From JBCBKZ01 sp039026975 (GTDB lineage Bacteria > Bacteroidota > Bacteroidia > J057), in the NCBI GenBank assembly GCA_039026975.1, contig JBCCLI010000140.1, positions 1 through 14,851 on the forward strand: a stretch of 14,851 nt of DNA, given 5' to 3'. How positions within the stretch are numbered: position 1 is the stretch's first letter; the number at the start of each line of letters is the position of its first letter. The notes under the pieces were generated by a model. It saw nothing but the letters and a program-made list of their open reading frames with translations. It was not told where the DNA came from and ran no database searches. Positions 8,452 to 14,851 of the stretch are shown here, in pieces. The translations under genes were made by a program, and so were the position numbers.

Positions 8452-8540
8452 CTACTCACTCACCACCACCGCATTAGGAAATACGGCTAATTCTGTTTCT
8501 TTAACCAACTTGAGGTACTGGGAGGTCCACCCACCTACTC
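8452..8540 (-). pseudogene. 3' tail remnant of a second propeller lipoprotein gene
   Basis: The - strand encodes ETELAVFPNAVVVSE and a stop at 8452, against ETEVAVFPNAVVVSE ending at 9231 in the intact gene. Bases 8453-8500 match 9232-9279 at 41 of 48 positions by hand count. Farther 5' a GGPP-like match to the intact GPPG segment is in a different frame, and part of the sequence between is missing, so the copy is both frameshifted and truncated. It begins right after the stop codon of the 223-codon gene. That fits a tandem duplication of the end of the propeller gene plus its downstream neighbour, followed by decay of the distal copy. Confidence 0.78.
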
Positions 8541-8541
8541 T

Positions 8542-9213
8542 TTAACTTCTACAGCATAAGCTAAATATATCACAATCATATCTCATGCTGTATTGATAGA
8601 ACCCTTCTTTCACAGGCATAATGGAGGAAAACCTGTTCAAGTCTCCTTTGTGCTCACTTCTGACATGGATAATTCCCATATAGGTGATATAAGGGTGTTT
8701 ACAAATGGGATCCGCCCATTCATAAGTAATGATGTCTTCTTTGATATTGATTTCACTGATATTACTCATTCTCATACTACTTAGCATAGAAGAGAATTGC
8801 TTGTAGTCTAGAGATAAAAATCCGGTATCCATTAAGTCTTTATGCGAGCTGTATGGGGTAGCCTTGGAAGATGTATTATAACTGTCTAAGTTGTTGGTGC
8901 TATCAGTTCTGTATCCAAAAGTCTTTTCTTCCAGGTTTATGAGGAGATAATTATTAATCAGAATAATTCTAGATCTTCCTAGCTTCCTAATATAAAGTGA
9001 GTCTGATTGAAGTGAGAAATTGGAAACCTCTTTATGTAACCTTTTAAATTGAGAAGAGTCTAATAACTGCTCTGCTTCAAATTTCATTGAACAGCTACTT
9101 ACCAACCAATTCAGAATAGCAGATATGAATATTACAAAAAAGAATAAGCCCGTCTTAGTTAATCTATCTCGATAAGCAAGAATTTTCAGGTAAATCTTTT
9201 CTGTACTAGTCAT
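8542..9213 (-). CDS. Hypothetical lipoprotein or membrane-anchored protein
   Basis: 223 residues of unknown family. After a charged N-terminus (about 20 residues) comes a hydrophobic segment (21-40) ending in LVSSC, with Cys41 fitting a lipobox. It is therefore probably a lipoprotein, or else anchored by that segment. The remainder is polar, with Ser-rich stretches (SNFSLQSDSLY, STNNLDSYNTSSK) and a C-terminal WADPICKHPYITYMGIIHVR block followed by GFYQYSMRYDCDIFSLCCRS. The extra cysteines could form disulfides. The ATG at 9213 lies 17 bp after the stop of the heme-c/propeller gene on the same strand, so the two are probably co-transcribed. A decayed copy of its 3' half lies just downstream, so this gene family was duplicated locally. 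Confidence 0.72.
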   Translation of the reverse strand: MTSTEKIYLKILAYRDRLTKTGLFFFVIFISAILNWLVSSCSMKFEAEQLLDSSQFKRLHKEVSNFSLQSDSLYIRKLGRSRIILINNYLLINLEEKTFGYRTDSTNNLDSYNTSSKATPYSSHKDLMDTGFLSLDYKQFSSMLSSMRMSNISEINIKEDIITYEWADPICKHPYITYMGIIHVRSEHKGDLNRFSSIMPVKEGFYQYSMRYDCDIFSLCCRS

Positions 9214-9230
9214 AACACTTCATAGATCTG

Positions 9231-10805
9231 TTACTCACTTACCACTACCGCATTTGGAAAGACGGCCACCTCTGTTTCTGCATCAGGGAGGACTTCGAGG
9301 GTAGTGAGATCTATGAAATTATACTTGCCTGGAGGGCCTGAGGTTCCTTCCAATACGTGGTGGGGAGGGTCTTGTCCCCCATTATTCTCTGAAGAAACTA
9401 CTAATACATTTCTTTTGCTGTCTATGGCCAGTCCATGTGGGCGCTGACCCACTCTGAATATCTGTTTTTCCAGGGTGAGAGTATTGATATCTATGACGGA
9501 AATAGAGCCTCTGATGGAGCCTTGCTCTGAGAAATTTTCTTCATTGGCACAGGCAACGAAGAGTTTATTGCTTCTTTCATCTATTACCAGCAGGCGAGGA
9601 AATTCTCCCGTAGGAATCTGCGCAATGAGGGCATCACTCTCTGTATCATAAACCCGTACTTCATCTGTCTCATTGCAGGAAATAAATAGCAGGCTTTCGT
9701 CTTCAGTTAGCTCACACTCGTAGGGCTTGAAAGCAGAGGAAGGCCTATCGATAGCAGGTTGCACATCAGGACCTAGGAGGATCTTTTCTTCCGAGACAAA
9801 TCCATTGGAGGTAAGGCCATATTTAGCATAGTAGTTCCCCTCGTTGGCAGTGACGTACACCGTAGCGTAATCTTCAGTAGCAGCTATGCCGTGCGGAAAA
9901 CTCAATCGGTCTGATCCACCAATGACCTGATCCAGTAAGGTCATGCTTTCCGTATCTATCATGGATAGCTTGGGGAGGGCGTCAGAAGCATTCCAATGGG
10001 TAATAACTGCTCTTTTTCCGTCAGGACTTAGGGCTATGAGAGAAGGATCAGGTCCTACAGTCACTCTTCCTTCGAAGGCATAATTATCTGTTCTATATTT
10101 TTCTATGATCCCCCCATCTATCAGGCTTATGTAAAAGTACTGTTGATCGGGAGAAAGCCTGATGTAATGGGGCGCTTCCTGCTTTCCGGCTTCCTGGCCC
10201 ACCTCCACAAAGCGCATGATAAGGTTAGTTCTCAAGTCAGATACTGCTACTAAGTCACTTCCTGCGCAGAGGGTAAAGGCTTTATCTGCACTTTCTGCCT
10301 CCCTCTGGCTCCACCATAACTCTCCTTTTGAGTTGGGCGCTCCATCTAAAATCCAGTTTCTGAGAAGAGTTACCTCCGTTCTGCCAAGGGTAGGTAATCC
10401 CCCAAAGGGCATGACAGGTCTGGCCTGCACCCCTAGGTCATCAAAAGTGTTCAGGTGCTGATAGAAGTGGGACCAGTCAGGTTCTCCAGGGACTAGTACA
10501 GCCCCAAAGTCTGATCCTGCAAATAGCCTGTTCCAGTCTTCTAATCTCAGATTATCAGGCGCACCGCTTCCGGCGTGGCAGCCAGTAGTGGCACAGCTAT
10601 TTTCTACTATTTGGGCTATTTCTAAGGGGTACTCTGCACTGGAAACGACTGATTCTGTCTCATAGGTACAGCCTGAGACTAACAAAGCGGTCAAACACAA
10701 AAGGCTGAAAACTTCTCCTTTAACCGGACGAAAAAACAAAGAAGACTGAATGAATAGGAAGAAAGGATTGTCTTTTATGCGCATACGGTTCATGGAATAA
10801 AACAC
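9231..10805 (-). CDS. Lipoprotein with N-terminal c-type heme domain and YncE-like beta-propeller
   Basis: 524 residues. The N-terminus carries a hydrophobic stretch ending in LLVSGC (lipobox Cys46), unusually far from the first Met; starts at Met5 or Met8 would shorten the leader. After it comes a cytochrome-c-like module: SCATTGCH (70-77) as a CX4CH heme site, VLVPGEPDWSHFY (103-115), and RPVMPFGG (129-136) with Met132 as candidate axial ligand, closing with LLRNWILDGAP (147-157). The rest is a six- or seven-bladed beta-propeller of the YncE/lactonase type with repeated strands such as LIALSPDGKRAVITH, FPHGIAATEDYATVYVTANE, FPRLLVIDERSNKLFVACA and RPHGLAIDSKRNVLVVSSE. This combination is found in surface or periplasmic Bacteroidota proteins, where the propeller is usually a binding or scaffold domain; the electron partner is unknown. 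The gene is followed at 17 bp by a putative lipoprotein gene. Confidence 0.88.
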   Translation of the reverse strand: MFYSMNRMRIKDNPFFLFIQSSLFFRPVKGEVFSLLCLTALLVSGCTYETESVVSSAEYPLEIAQIVENSCATTGCHAGSGAPDNLRLEDWNRLFAGSDFGAVLVPGEPDWSHFYQHLNTFDDLGVQARPVMPFGGLPTLGRTEVTLLRNWILDGAPNSKGELWWSQREAESADKAFTLCAGSDLVAVSDLRTNLIMRFVEVGQEAGKQEAPHYIRLSPDQQYFYISLIDGGIIEKYRTDNYAFEGRVTVGPDPSLIALSPDGKRAVITHWNASDALPKLSMIDTESMTLLDQVIGGSDRLSFPHGIAATEDYATVYVTANEGNYYAKYGLTSNGFVSEEKILLGPDVQPAIDRPSSAFKPYECELTEDESLLFISCNETDEVRVYDTESDALIAQIPTGEFPRLLVIDERSNKLFVACANEENFSEQGSIRGSISVIDINTLTLEKQIFRVGQRPHGLAIDSKRNVLVVSSENNGGQDPPHHVLEGTSGPPGKYNFIDLTTLEVLPDAETEVAVFPNAVVVSE

Positions 10806-10917
10806 TTTCCAGGCTTAGGTGGTCTTATACCCAGAACAAACTTCGTGGAAAATACCCTATGGTAGAAAATAAAAGGGGTACAAGTGTTACATTTACTGCC
10901 TGAACGGCTTTTGAAAT

Positions 10918-11910
10918 ATGAATACGATCAGAATAGGATTACTGGGTACCGGACATTTAGGCAAAATACATCTTAAACTGCTTAAACAGATACCTGCTTT
11001 CGAATTAGTGGGCTTTTATGATCAAGATGAAGCTACCCGCCAACAGGTATCAGCAGATTTTGAGGTTCCCGCTTTTGATGATTTGGATGCCATGCTTACC
11101 CAGGTAGAAGCAGTAGATATTGTTACTCCTACCACTACTCACTTTGAACTGGCTACTAAGGTCATGCATGCGGGTAAGCATGTATTTGTAGAAAAACCCC
11201 TTACCCAAAACCTGGAAGAAGCTGAAGGCCTACTGCGACTTGCGGAAGAATATCCAGAATTAGTTACCCAGGTAGGGCATGTGGAAAGGTTCAACCCCGC
11301 TTTCCTGTCCATTAATGATATAGAGCTGAATCCCATGTTCTTGGAGGGACACAGATTAGCCTTGTATAATCCCAGGGGGACAGATGTGTCCGTAGTGCTA
11401 GACCTGATGATCCATGACATAGACGTAGTCCTGAGCCTTATTAAATCGCCAGTGGCTAATGTATCAGCTAGCGGGGTAGCGGTAGTGAGTGAAACGCCTG
11501 ATATAGCTAATGCAAGAATAGAGTTTGAAAATGGGGCAGTAGCTAACCTCACGGCTAGTCGTATGTCAGTGAAAAATATGCGTAGGCTTCGGATGTTTCA
11601 GCCTGCCACCTACTTGGCAGTAGATTTTCTGGAGAAAAAGACAGAGATCTTCCGCCTAGCAGATATGGATGAGGAGATCACTTCTCCTATGAAGTTTGAG
11701 ATTAACACTGGAAAAGAAACTAAGTACCTGGTGTACGAACTCCCGGAAGTAAAAGAGGTGAACGCTATCAAAATGGAGTTGGAAGAATTCAACGCTTCTA
11801 TACGTGAGAATAAATCTGTGAGAGTCCCCTTCAAAGCAGGCTACGAATCTCTCAAAGTAGCCCACCAGATTATAGATTCTATTCGAATATTAAGTGAAAA
11901 GGTACTGTAA
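10918..11910 (+). CDS. Gfo/Idh/MocA-family NAD(P)-dependent oxidoreductase
   Basis: 330 residues, the usual length. The N-terminal Rossmann fold shows IRIGLLGTGHLGKIHLKLL (4-22, G-x-G-x-x-G). The family signature HVFVEKPLT follows at 88-96, with Lys93 as the nicotinamide-site lysine. Next comes VGHVERFNPAF (119-129), and the second domain has LMIHDIDVVLSLI (163-175), whose H167-D-x-D is the sugar-binding histidine region. Members carrying the GHVERFNPA motif include dehydrogenases of nucleotide-sugar 3-keto chemistry for lipid A or surface sugars (for example GnnA-like enzymes). This is established for relatives and only inferred here. The ATG at 10918 begins the first strand directly. It is divergent from the propeller lipoprotein gene (112 bp apart). 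A dead toxin-antitoxin pair follows 23 bp downstream. Confidence 0.93.
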   Translation: MNTIRIGLLGTGHLGKIHLKLLKQIPAFELVGFYDQDEATRQQVSADFEVPAFDDLDAMLTQVEAVDIVTPTTTHFELATKVMHAGKHVFVEKPLTQNLEEAEGLLRLAEEYPELVTQVGHVERFNPAFLSINDIELNPMFLEGHRLALYNPRGTDVSVVLDLMIHDIDVVLSLIKSPVANVSASGVAVVSETPDIANARIEFENGAVANLTASRMSVKNMRRLRMFQPATYLAVDFLEKKTEIFRLADMDEEITSPMKFEINTGKETKYLVYELPEVKEVNAIKMELEEFNASIRENKSVRVPFKAGYESLKVAHQIIDSIRILSEKVL

Positions 11911-11933
11911 TTGATCAAGTGTTTAGTTAGTTA

Positions 11934-12241
11934 TTGAATCCTGAAGGAAAGATCATACTTATAGAAATTTCAGATCAACTTGTCCAAAGGTCAGGCTTGC
12001 CAGAGAAAGATATCCTCTTAGCCATCGCTGTAGATTTGTTCAAAAGAGAAAAAATAACGCTTGTAAGTGCAGCTGAACTTGCTGGACGCCATCAGATTCA
12101 ATTCCAGAAAGAATTAGGTGACAGACAGATTCTATTCACTATGATGTAGAAGATTTTGAGAATGATCTTGAAACCTTAACTGAGTTATCAATCTCGATTG
12201 TATGGTTGTTGTTAGTGATACCTCTGCTATTTCTAACCTGA
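11934..12241 (+). pseudogene. UPF0175-family antitoxin, frameshifted
   Basis: The start is a TTG (11934), since an in-frame stop lies two codons upstream and no ATG precedes the domain. The frame reads IILIEISDQLVQRSGLPEKD, then LAIAVDLFKREKITLVSAAELAG, then FQKELGDRQI, which is the UPF0175 antitoxin pattern (strand, helix, L-K/R-E-x-x-x-L-x-x-A-A-x-L-A-G, helix). The open frame ends at 12149 after RQILFTMM. One frame over, starting at 12137, the sequence continues as HYDVEDFENDLETL, which is the expected UPF0175 C-terminus (usually R-x-I-P-x-H-Y). A single base is therefore missing near 12129-12136. In the shifted frame the next stop is at 12239-12241, so it would overlap the start of the toxin gene. 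Families like this neutralise the PIN-type toxin encoded next to them. Confidence 0.75.
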
Positions 12242-12690
12242 TTATTCTTAAAAGACTTGACCTGTTACAAAAAATTATTTTCGCATATAGTTATTCCAAC
12301 AGAAGTTTATCGGGAAATTCTTAAAATGGATTCTCTTGGATATGATCTGAGTTCGTTTCATGATGCTGGTTGGATAACAGTTAAAGAACCGACCGACAAA
12401 AGCAAAGTAGTAGACCTACTATAAGAAATTGATAGAGGAGAATCTGAGGCCATAGTGTTAGTAGAAGAGTTAAAATCTCACCTATTGATTATAGATGAAA
12501 GGCTTGGGACTAGAATAGCAAAGAGTCGAGGCATTCTTACTATAGGCCTATTAGGAATTTTGGTTAAGGCCAAAGTTGATGGGCATGTAAATGAAATCAG
12601 GCCTCTACTGGATCAGCTTCAGTCAATTGGATTTTGGATTAGAAATGAATTAAAGGAAAGAATTCTGGCAAGTGTTAGGAAGAGTACGAA
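12202..12690 (+). pseudogene. DUF3368 (PIN-like) toxin, broken by frameshift and stop
   Basis: The ATG at 12202 starts MVVVSDTSAISNLIILKRLD, the N-terminus typical of DUF3368 PIN-fold toxins (catalytic Asp in S-D-T-S). After LDLLQK the frame is lost at an A6 run (12269-12274). With one A fewer it would read LFSHIVIPTEVYREI, the canonical continuation. The downstream frame continues DLSSFHDAGWITV, then meets a TAA at 12422-12424, then resumes EIDRGESEAIVLVEEL, SHLLIIDERLGTRIA and SIGFWIRNELKERIL. The acidic PIN residues (D-R-G-E-S-E and I-D-E-R) are still readable. The native C-terminal stop is also gone: the frame runs on into sequence antisense to the neighbouring permease. Two lesions here plus one in the antitoxin mean the pair is non-functional. 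Confidence 0.82.
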
Positions 12691-12724
12691 AAATCTTTGC
12701 GCCTTCGCGGCTTTGCGTGAAACG
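12690..12724. repeat. CTTTGCG-type short tandem-like repeat
   Basis: AATCTTTGCGCC, TTCGCGG and CTTTGCGTGAAA follow one another: three near-copies of a 7-9-base CTTTGCGNN unit. The unit resembles short 'ctttgcgtctttgcg' repeats that I remember from intergenic DNA of diverse bacteria including Bacteroidota (memory, not searched). It lies exactly between the 3' end of the dead toxin gene and the 3' end of the convergent permease gene. On the - strand it contains GCC-GCGAA-GGC followed by AAAGATTTTT, so it may also act as a weak terminator for the permease. Confidence 0.55.
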
Positions 12725-12726
12725 TG

Positions 12727-14010
12727 TCAGTCAAAACGTATGGCCTTCACGGGGCTTATTCTGGTGATGATCCATGATGGGATTAACATAAAGAGGGTGC
12801 AGATCACGATGATACTCACATTAGCAAGCAGAAATCTTCCCCAAACCCAGGCTATAGGCACCTTGCTGATGAAGTAATTCTCTTGACTCAGGCTAAGCCA
12901 ATTAAAGTGGTGTTGGCTGCCAAGTAAGGCTAACGCTAGTAGATTCCCAATGAGTACGCCTGCCGCTATTAGCAGGAAAGAGTTGACAATGAATATGCGC
13001 TGAATGCGGTTAGCTGCCAGTCCCATGGCCATGAGGACTCCTATGGTTTGGGTTCTTTCCAGGATGAGAATAAGGACTACGGAGGTCATGTTGATAATGG
13101 CTACGATGGCCATGAGCGACATGATGAACCACACATTTTGATGCTGTAGGCCCAGCCAATCAAAGATTTCAGGATATAATGCCTTGATGGAGGTAGAGCC
13201 ATAAGCGTAAGGGAGCAGCTCATTAATTCTTCTGGAAGTGCTGATAATAGGATCATCACAAAACCAGTGAATAAAGGGGAACCTACTCCCATCCCATACC
13301 AGTCCACAGTCTTCAGAAGCTTCTGTCAATCTTACCTCAAACCCACTCACTTCTTCAGGCTGCCAGTTTCTGACCTTTTGCAGCATCTGCAGATCTGTGA
13401 TCATAAATAGCTGGTCGAACTCCTCCATCCCACTTTCAAAAATGCCTTTCACCTTGACCCTGCGAGGCTTGATGACACTATCTCTGGCGAAATAGATTCT
13501 GATTCTATCGCCCACAGTTACGTCCAGAATGCGAGACTGGGCTGCGGATATGAGAATATCAAAACTCTGCTTTTCTCCAGAATAATCTGGCAATTCTCCT
13601 GCTACTAAAGATTCTTTGAAAAATGACCAATCATAGGAATCACCTATTCCCTTACATTCTACCCCTAAGCTAGCAGAGGCTGACCTACTCAGCCCGGCAA
13701 AACTTACATAAGGCTCTATGCTTTTAATCAGGGGAAGGGTATCTACTGAGAGAATATCAGGATCCGATTTATATAATGGTTTTTCCTCTTCATCATAGCT
13801 ACTTAAATAATTCCCTACATGTATATCCGCGGCAAAGCCAATCACCTTTTCCTGGATAGCATTCTCAAACCCCTGCACCACAGATAAGGAAACCACTATG
13901 GTCAGAACAGCTACAGCTATGCTGATGATAGCCAGCTTAACTACCAATTTGCTGATGGCACGCTGTTGTTTCCAGACTATTCGTTGGGCAAAGAAATATT
14001 CGAAGTTCAA
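12727..14010 (-). CDS. LolC/E-FtsX-type ABC transporter permease
   Basis: 427 residues with the topology of lipoprotein-releasing (LolC/LolE) permeases. There is a short cytoplasmic N-terminus with AQRIVWKQQ and a first membrane helix (about 23-46). The post-helix segment SVVQGFENAIQEKVIGFAADI (44-62) matches the G-F-x-x-x-I-x-x-K-x-x-G-x-x-x-x-I pattern of the family. A large periplasmic domain follows (60-290), then three more helices (about 293-317, 338-362, 393-415). A cytoplasmic coupling region, LERTQTIGVLMAMGLAANRI (318-336), and the C-terminal P-V-K-A-I-R-F-D complete it. The likely role is extraction of lipoproteins from the inner membrane toward the outer membrane, powered by an ATPase encoded elsewhere (no LolD here). 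The start at 14010 puts the first helix at the expected distance. Confidence 0.9.
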   Translation of the reverse strand: MNFEYFFAQRIVWKQQRAISKLVVKLAIISIAVAVLTIVVSLSVVQGFENAIQEKVIGFAADIHVGNYLSSYDEEEKPLYKSDPDILSVDTLPLIKSIEPYVSFAGLSRSASASLGVECKGIGDSYDWSFFKESLVAGELPDYSGEKQSFDILISAAQSRILDVTVGDRIRIYFARDSVIKPRRVKVKGIFESGMEEFDQLFMITDLQMLQKVRNWQPEEVSGFEVRLTEASEDCGLVWDGSRFPFIHWFCDDPIISTSRRINELLPYAYGSTSIKALYPEIFDWLGLQHQNVWFIMSLMAIVAIINMTSVVLILILERTQTIGVLMAMGLAANRIQRIFIVNSFLLIAAGVLIGNLLALALLGSQHHFNWLSLSQENYFISKVPIAWVWGRFLLANVSIIVICTLFMLIPSWIITRISPVKAIRFD

Positions 14011-14130
14011 GGCGCTGAATTTGCTTTTGGAGTGTATATTAAAGGAATCTGAAGTTTAGCTTATTCTCTCCCGGTTTAAACCCAGAGTTAATAAAGTATC
14101 TTATCGATTCTGTCTTTCAATATACGCTAG

Positions 14131-14851
14131 ATGACATACAAACATACAGCATTTTCCCGATTATCATTGGTAGCACTCCTGCTCATAGGCTTATATAGCT
14201 GTAATGAGCCGCCACCATCTGAACCTGAACAAAGTCTTCCGCAGGCGCCGGAGAGCGTACGGGTAGGAGCAGAACTTTTGGTAGGGCAGTATTTAGATAG
14301 CTTGAAAGGGAAAAAGGTAGCTGTTGTTGGGAATCATACTACCAAATTTGAGAATGGAACCCACTTAGTGGATTCTCTACTAAGCCTGGGTGTAGATATC
14401 AGGCATGCCTTTGCCCCTGAACATGGCTTTAGGGGAACGGCAGATGCAGGCGCTAAAATTAAGGATGGAAAGGACAGCCTAACAGGCCTTACGGTTTATT
14501 CTCTCTATGGAAAAAACAGGAAACCTGCTCAAAGTCAAGTAGAAGGACTGGATTGGGTGATTTTTGATATACAGGATGTGGGCAGCCGACATTTTACCTA
14601 TATCTCCACCATGGCCCTGGTAATGGAAGCCTGTGCTGAGGCTGAGGTAGGGGTAATCGTACTGGACAGGCCTAATCCCAATGGCTGGTATGTGGAAGGT
14701 CCCATGATGCAAAAGAAACATACCTCCTTCATAGGTGCGCATGAGGTACCCATAGTACATGGCATGACCATAGGGGAGTATGCAAGTATGCTGGTAGGAG
14801 AGAAAATGTTGGACACAAAAGATAGCCTTAAGCTATGGGTAGTGCCTATGG
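14131..14851 (+). CDS. NamZ-type exo-beta-N-acetylmuramidase (DUF1343), lipoprotein, 3' end outside window
   Basis: The frame is open from an ATG at 14131 to the window edge (240 codons). The first residues form a lipoprotein signal: MTYKHTAFSRLSLVALLL, then IGLYSC with Cys24. A Pro/Glu-rich linker follows. The DUF1343 core then shows VRVGAELLV (43-51), GKKVAVVGNHTT (60-71), a FAPEHGFRG motif (about 93-101), TGLTVYSLYGKNRKP (118-132), VIFDIQDVGSRHFTYISTMA (143-162), VIVLDRPNPNGWYVEGP (174-190), and HGMTIGEYASM, all characteristic of the family. NamZ (Bacillus subtilis) and its Bacteroidota relatives remove terminal MurNAc from peptidoglycan fragments, so the role is cell-wall turnover or recycling. 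The C-terminal part is missing from the window. It is divergent from the permease gene with 120 bp between. Confidence 0.93.
   Translation, partial: MTYKHTAFSRLSLVALLLIGLYSCNEPPPSEPEQSLPQAPESVRVGAELLVGQYLDSLKGKKVAVVGNHTTKFENGTHLVDSLLSLGVDIRHAFAPEHGFRGTADAGAKIKDGKDSLTGLTVYSLYGKNRKPAQSQVEGLDWVIFDIQDVGSRHFTYISTMALVMEACAEAEVGVIVLDRPNPNGWYVEGPMMQKKHTSFIGAHEVPIVHGMTIGEYASMLVGEKMLDTKDSLKLWVVPM

Noticed and set aside
8593..8784. A 63-codon open frame on +
   Set aside because: It is antisense to the 223-codon gene with no recognisable domain and no sign of its own expression signals.
10888..10895. TACATTTA upstream of the oxidoreductase gene as a possible Bacteroidota -7 element
   Set aside because: It lacks the final G of TAnnTTTG and has no TTTG-like -33 element at the right distance.
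12455..12877. A 140-codon open frame on + starting at GTG
   Set aside because: Its first part is the tail of the broken DUF3368 toxin and its last part is antisense to the permease gene, so it is not an independent gene.

Overview
The window looks like a chromosomal segment of a Bacteroidota bacterium, most likely of the Cytophagales type. This is inferred from gene content and style: a ClpB disaggregase, a TonB C-terminal domain protein, a heme-c/beta-propeller lipoprotein with a Bacteroidota-like N-terminal cytochrome domain, a LolC/FtsX-type permease, a NamZ (DUF1343) lipoprotein, weak Shine-Dalgarno signals and A/T-rich start regions. I see no rRNA, tRNA, CRISPR array, prophage or intact insertion sequence.

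Layout. (1) 1-2070: 3' part of clpB on +, followed by a clear intrinsic terminator. (2) 2263-2775: small membrane-anchored TonB-C protein on +, convergent with a GNAT acetyltransferase (2815-3255, -). A perfect 10-bp-stem terminator lies between them and overlaps the last bases of the acetyltransferase gene. (3) 3462-8085: two large genes on + separated by one base (903 and 636 codons) that I do not recognise. They form a tightly coupled two-gene unit and are the best candidate for something undescribed. (4) 8138-10805, all on -: a heme-c/beta-propeller lipoprotein gene, a 223-codon putative lipoprotein gene 17 bp behind it, and then a decayed tandem copy of the same arrangement (a tail of the propeller gene plus a shrunken copy of the second gene). 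(5) 10918-11910 +: Gfo/Idh/MocA oxidoreductase of the GHVERFNPA subtype. (6) 11934-12690 +: a dead toxin-antitoxin pair (UPF0175 antitoxin and DUF3368 PIN-like toxin) with two frameshifts and a nonsense codon, ending in a small CTTTGCG-type repeat. (7) 12727-14010 -: LolC/E-FtsX-like permease. (8) 14131 to the window end +: NamZ/DUF1343 lipoprotein, cut by the window edge.

Most genes are independent housekeeping or envelope functions (protein disaggregation, TonB-related envelope work, lipoprotein trafficking, peptidoglycan turnover). The accessory signals are the unknown 903/636 pair, the duplicated and decaying propeller module, and the fossil toxin-antitoxin locus.
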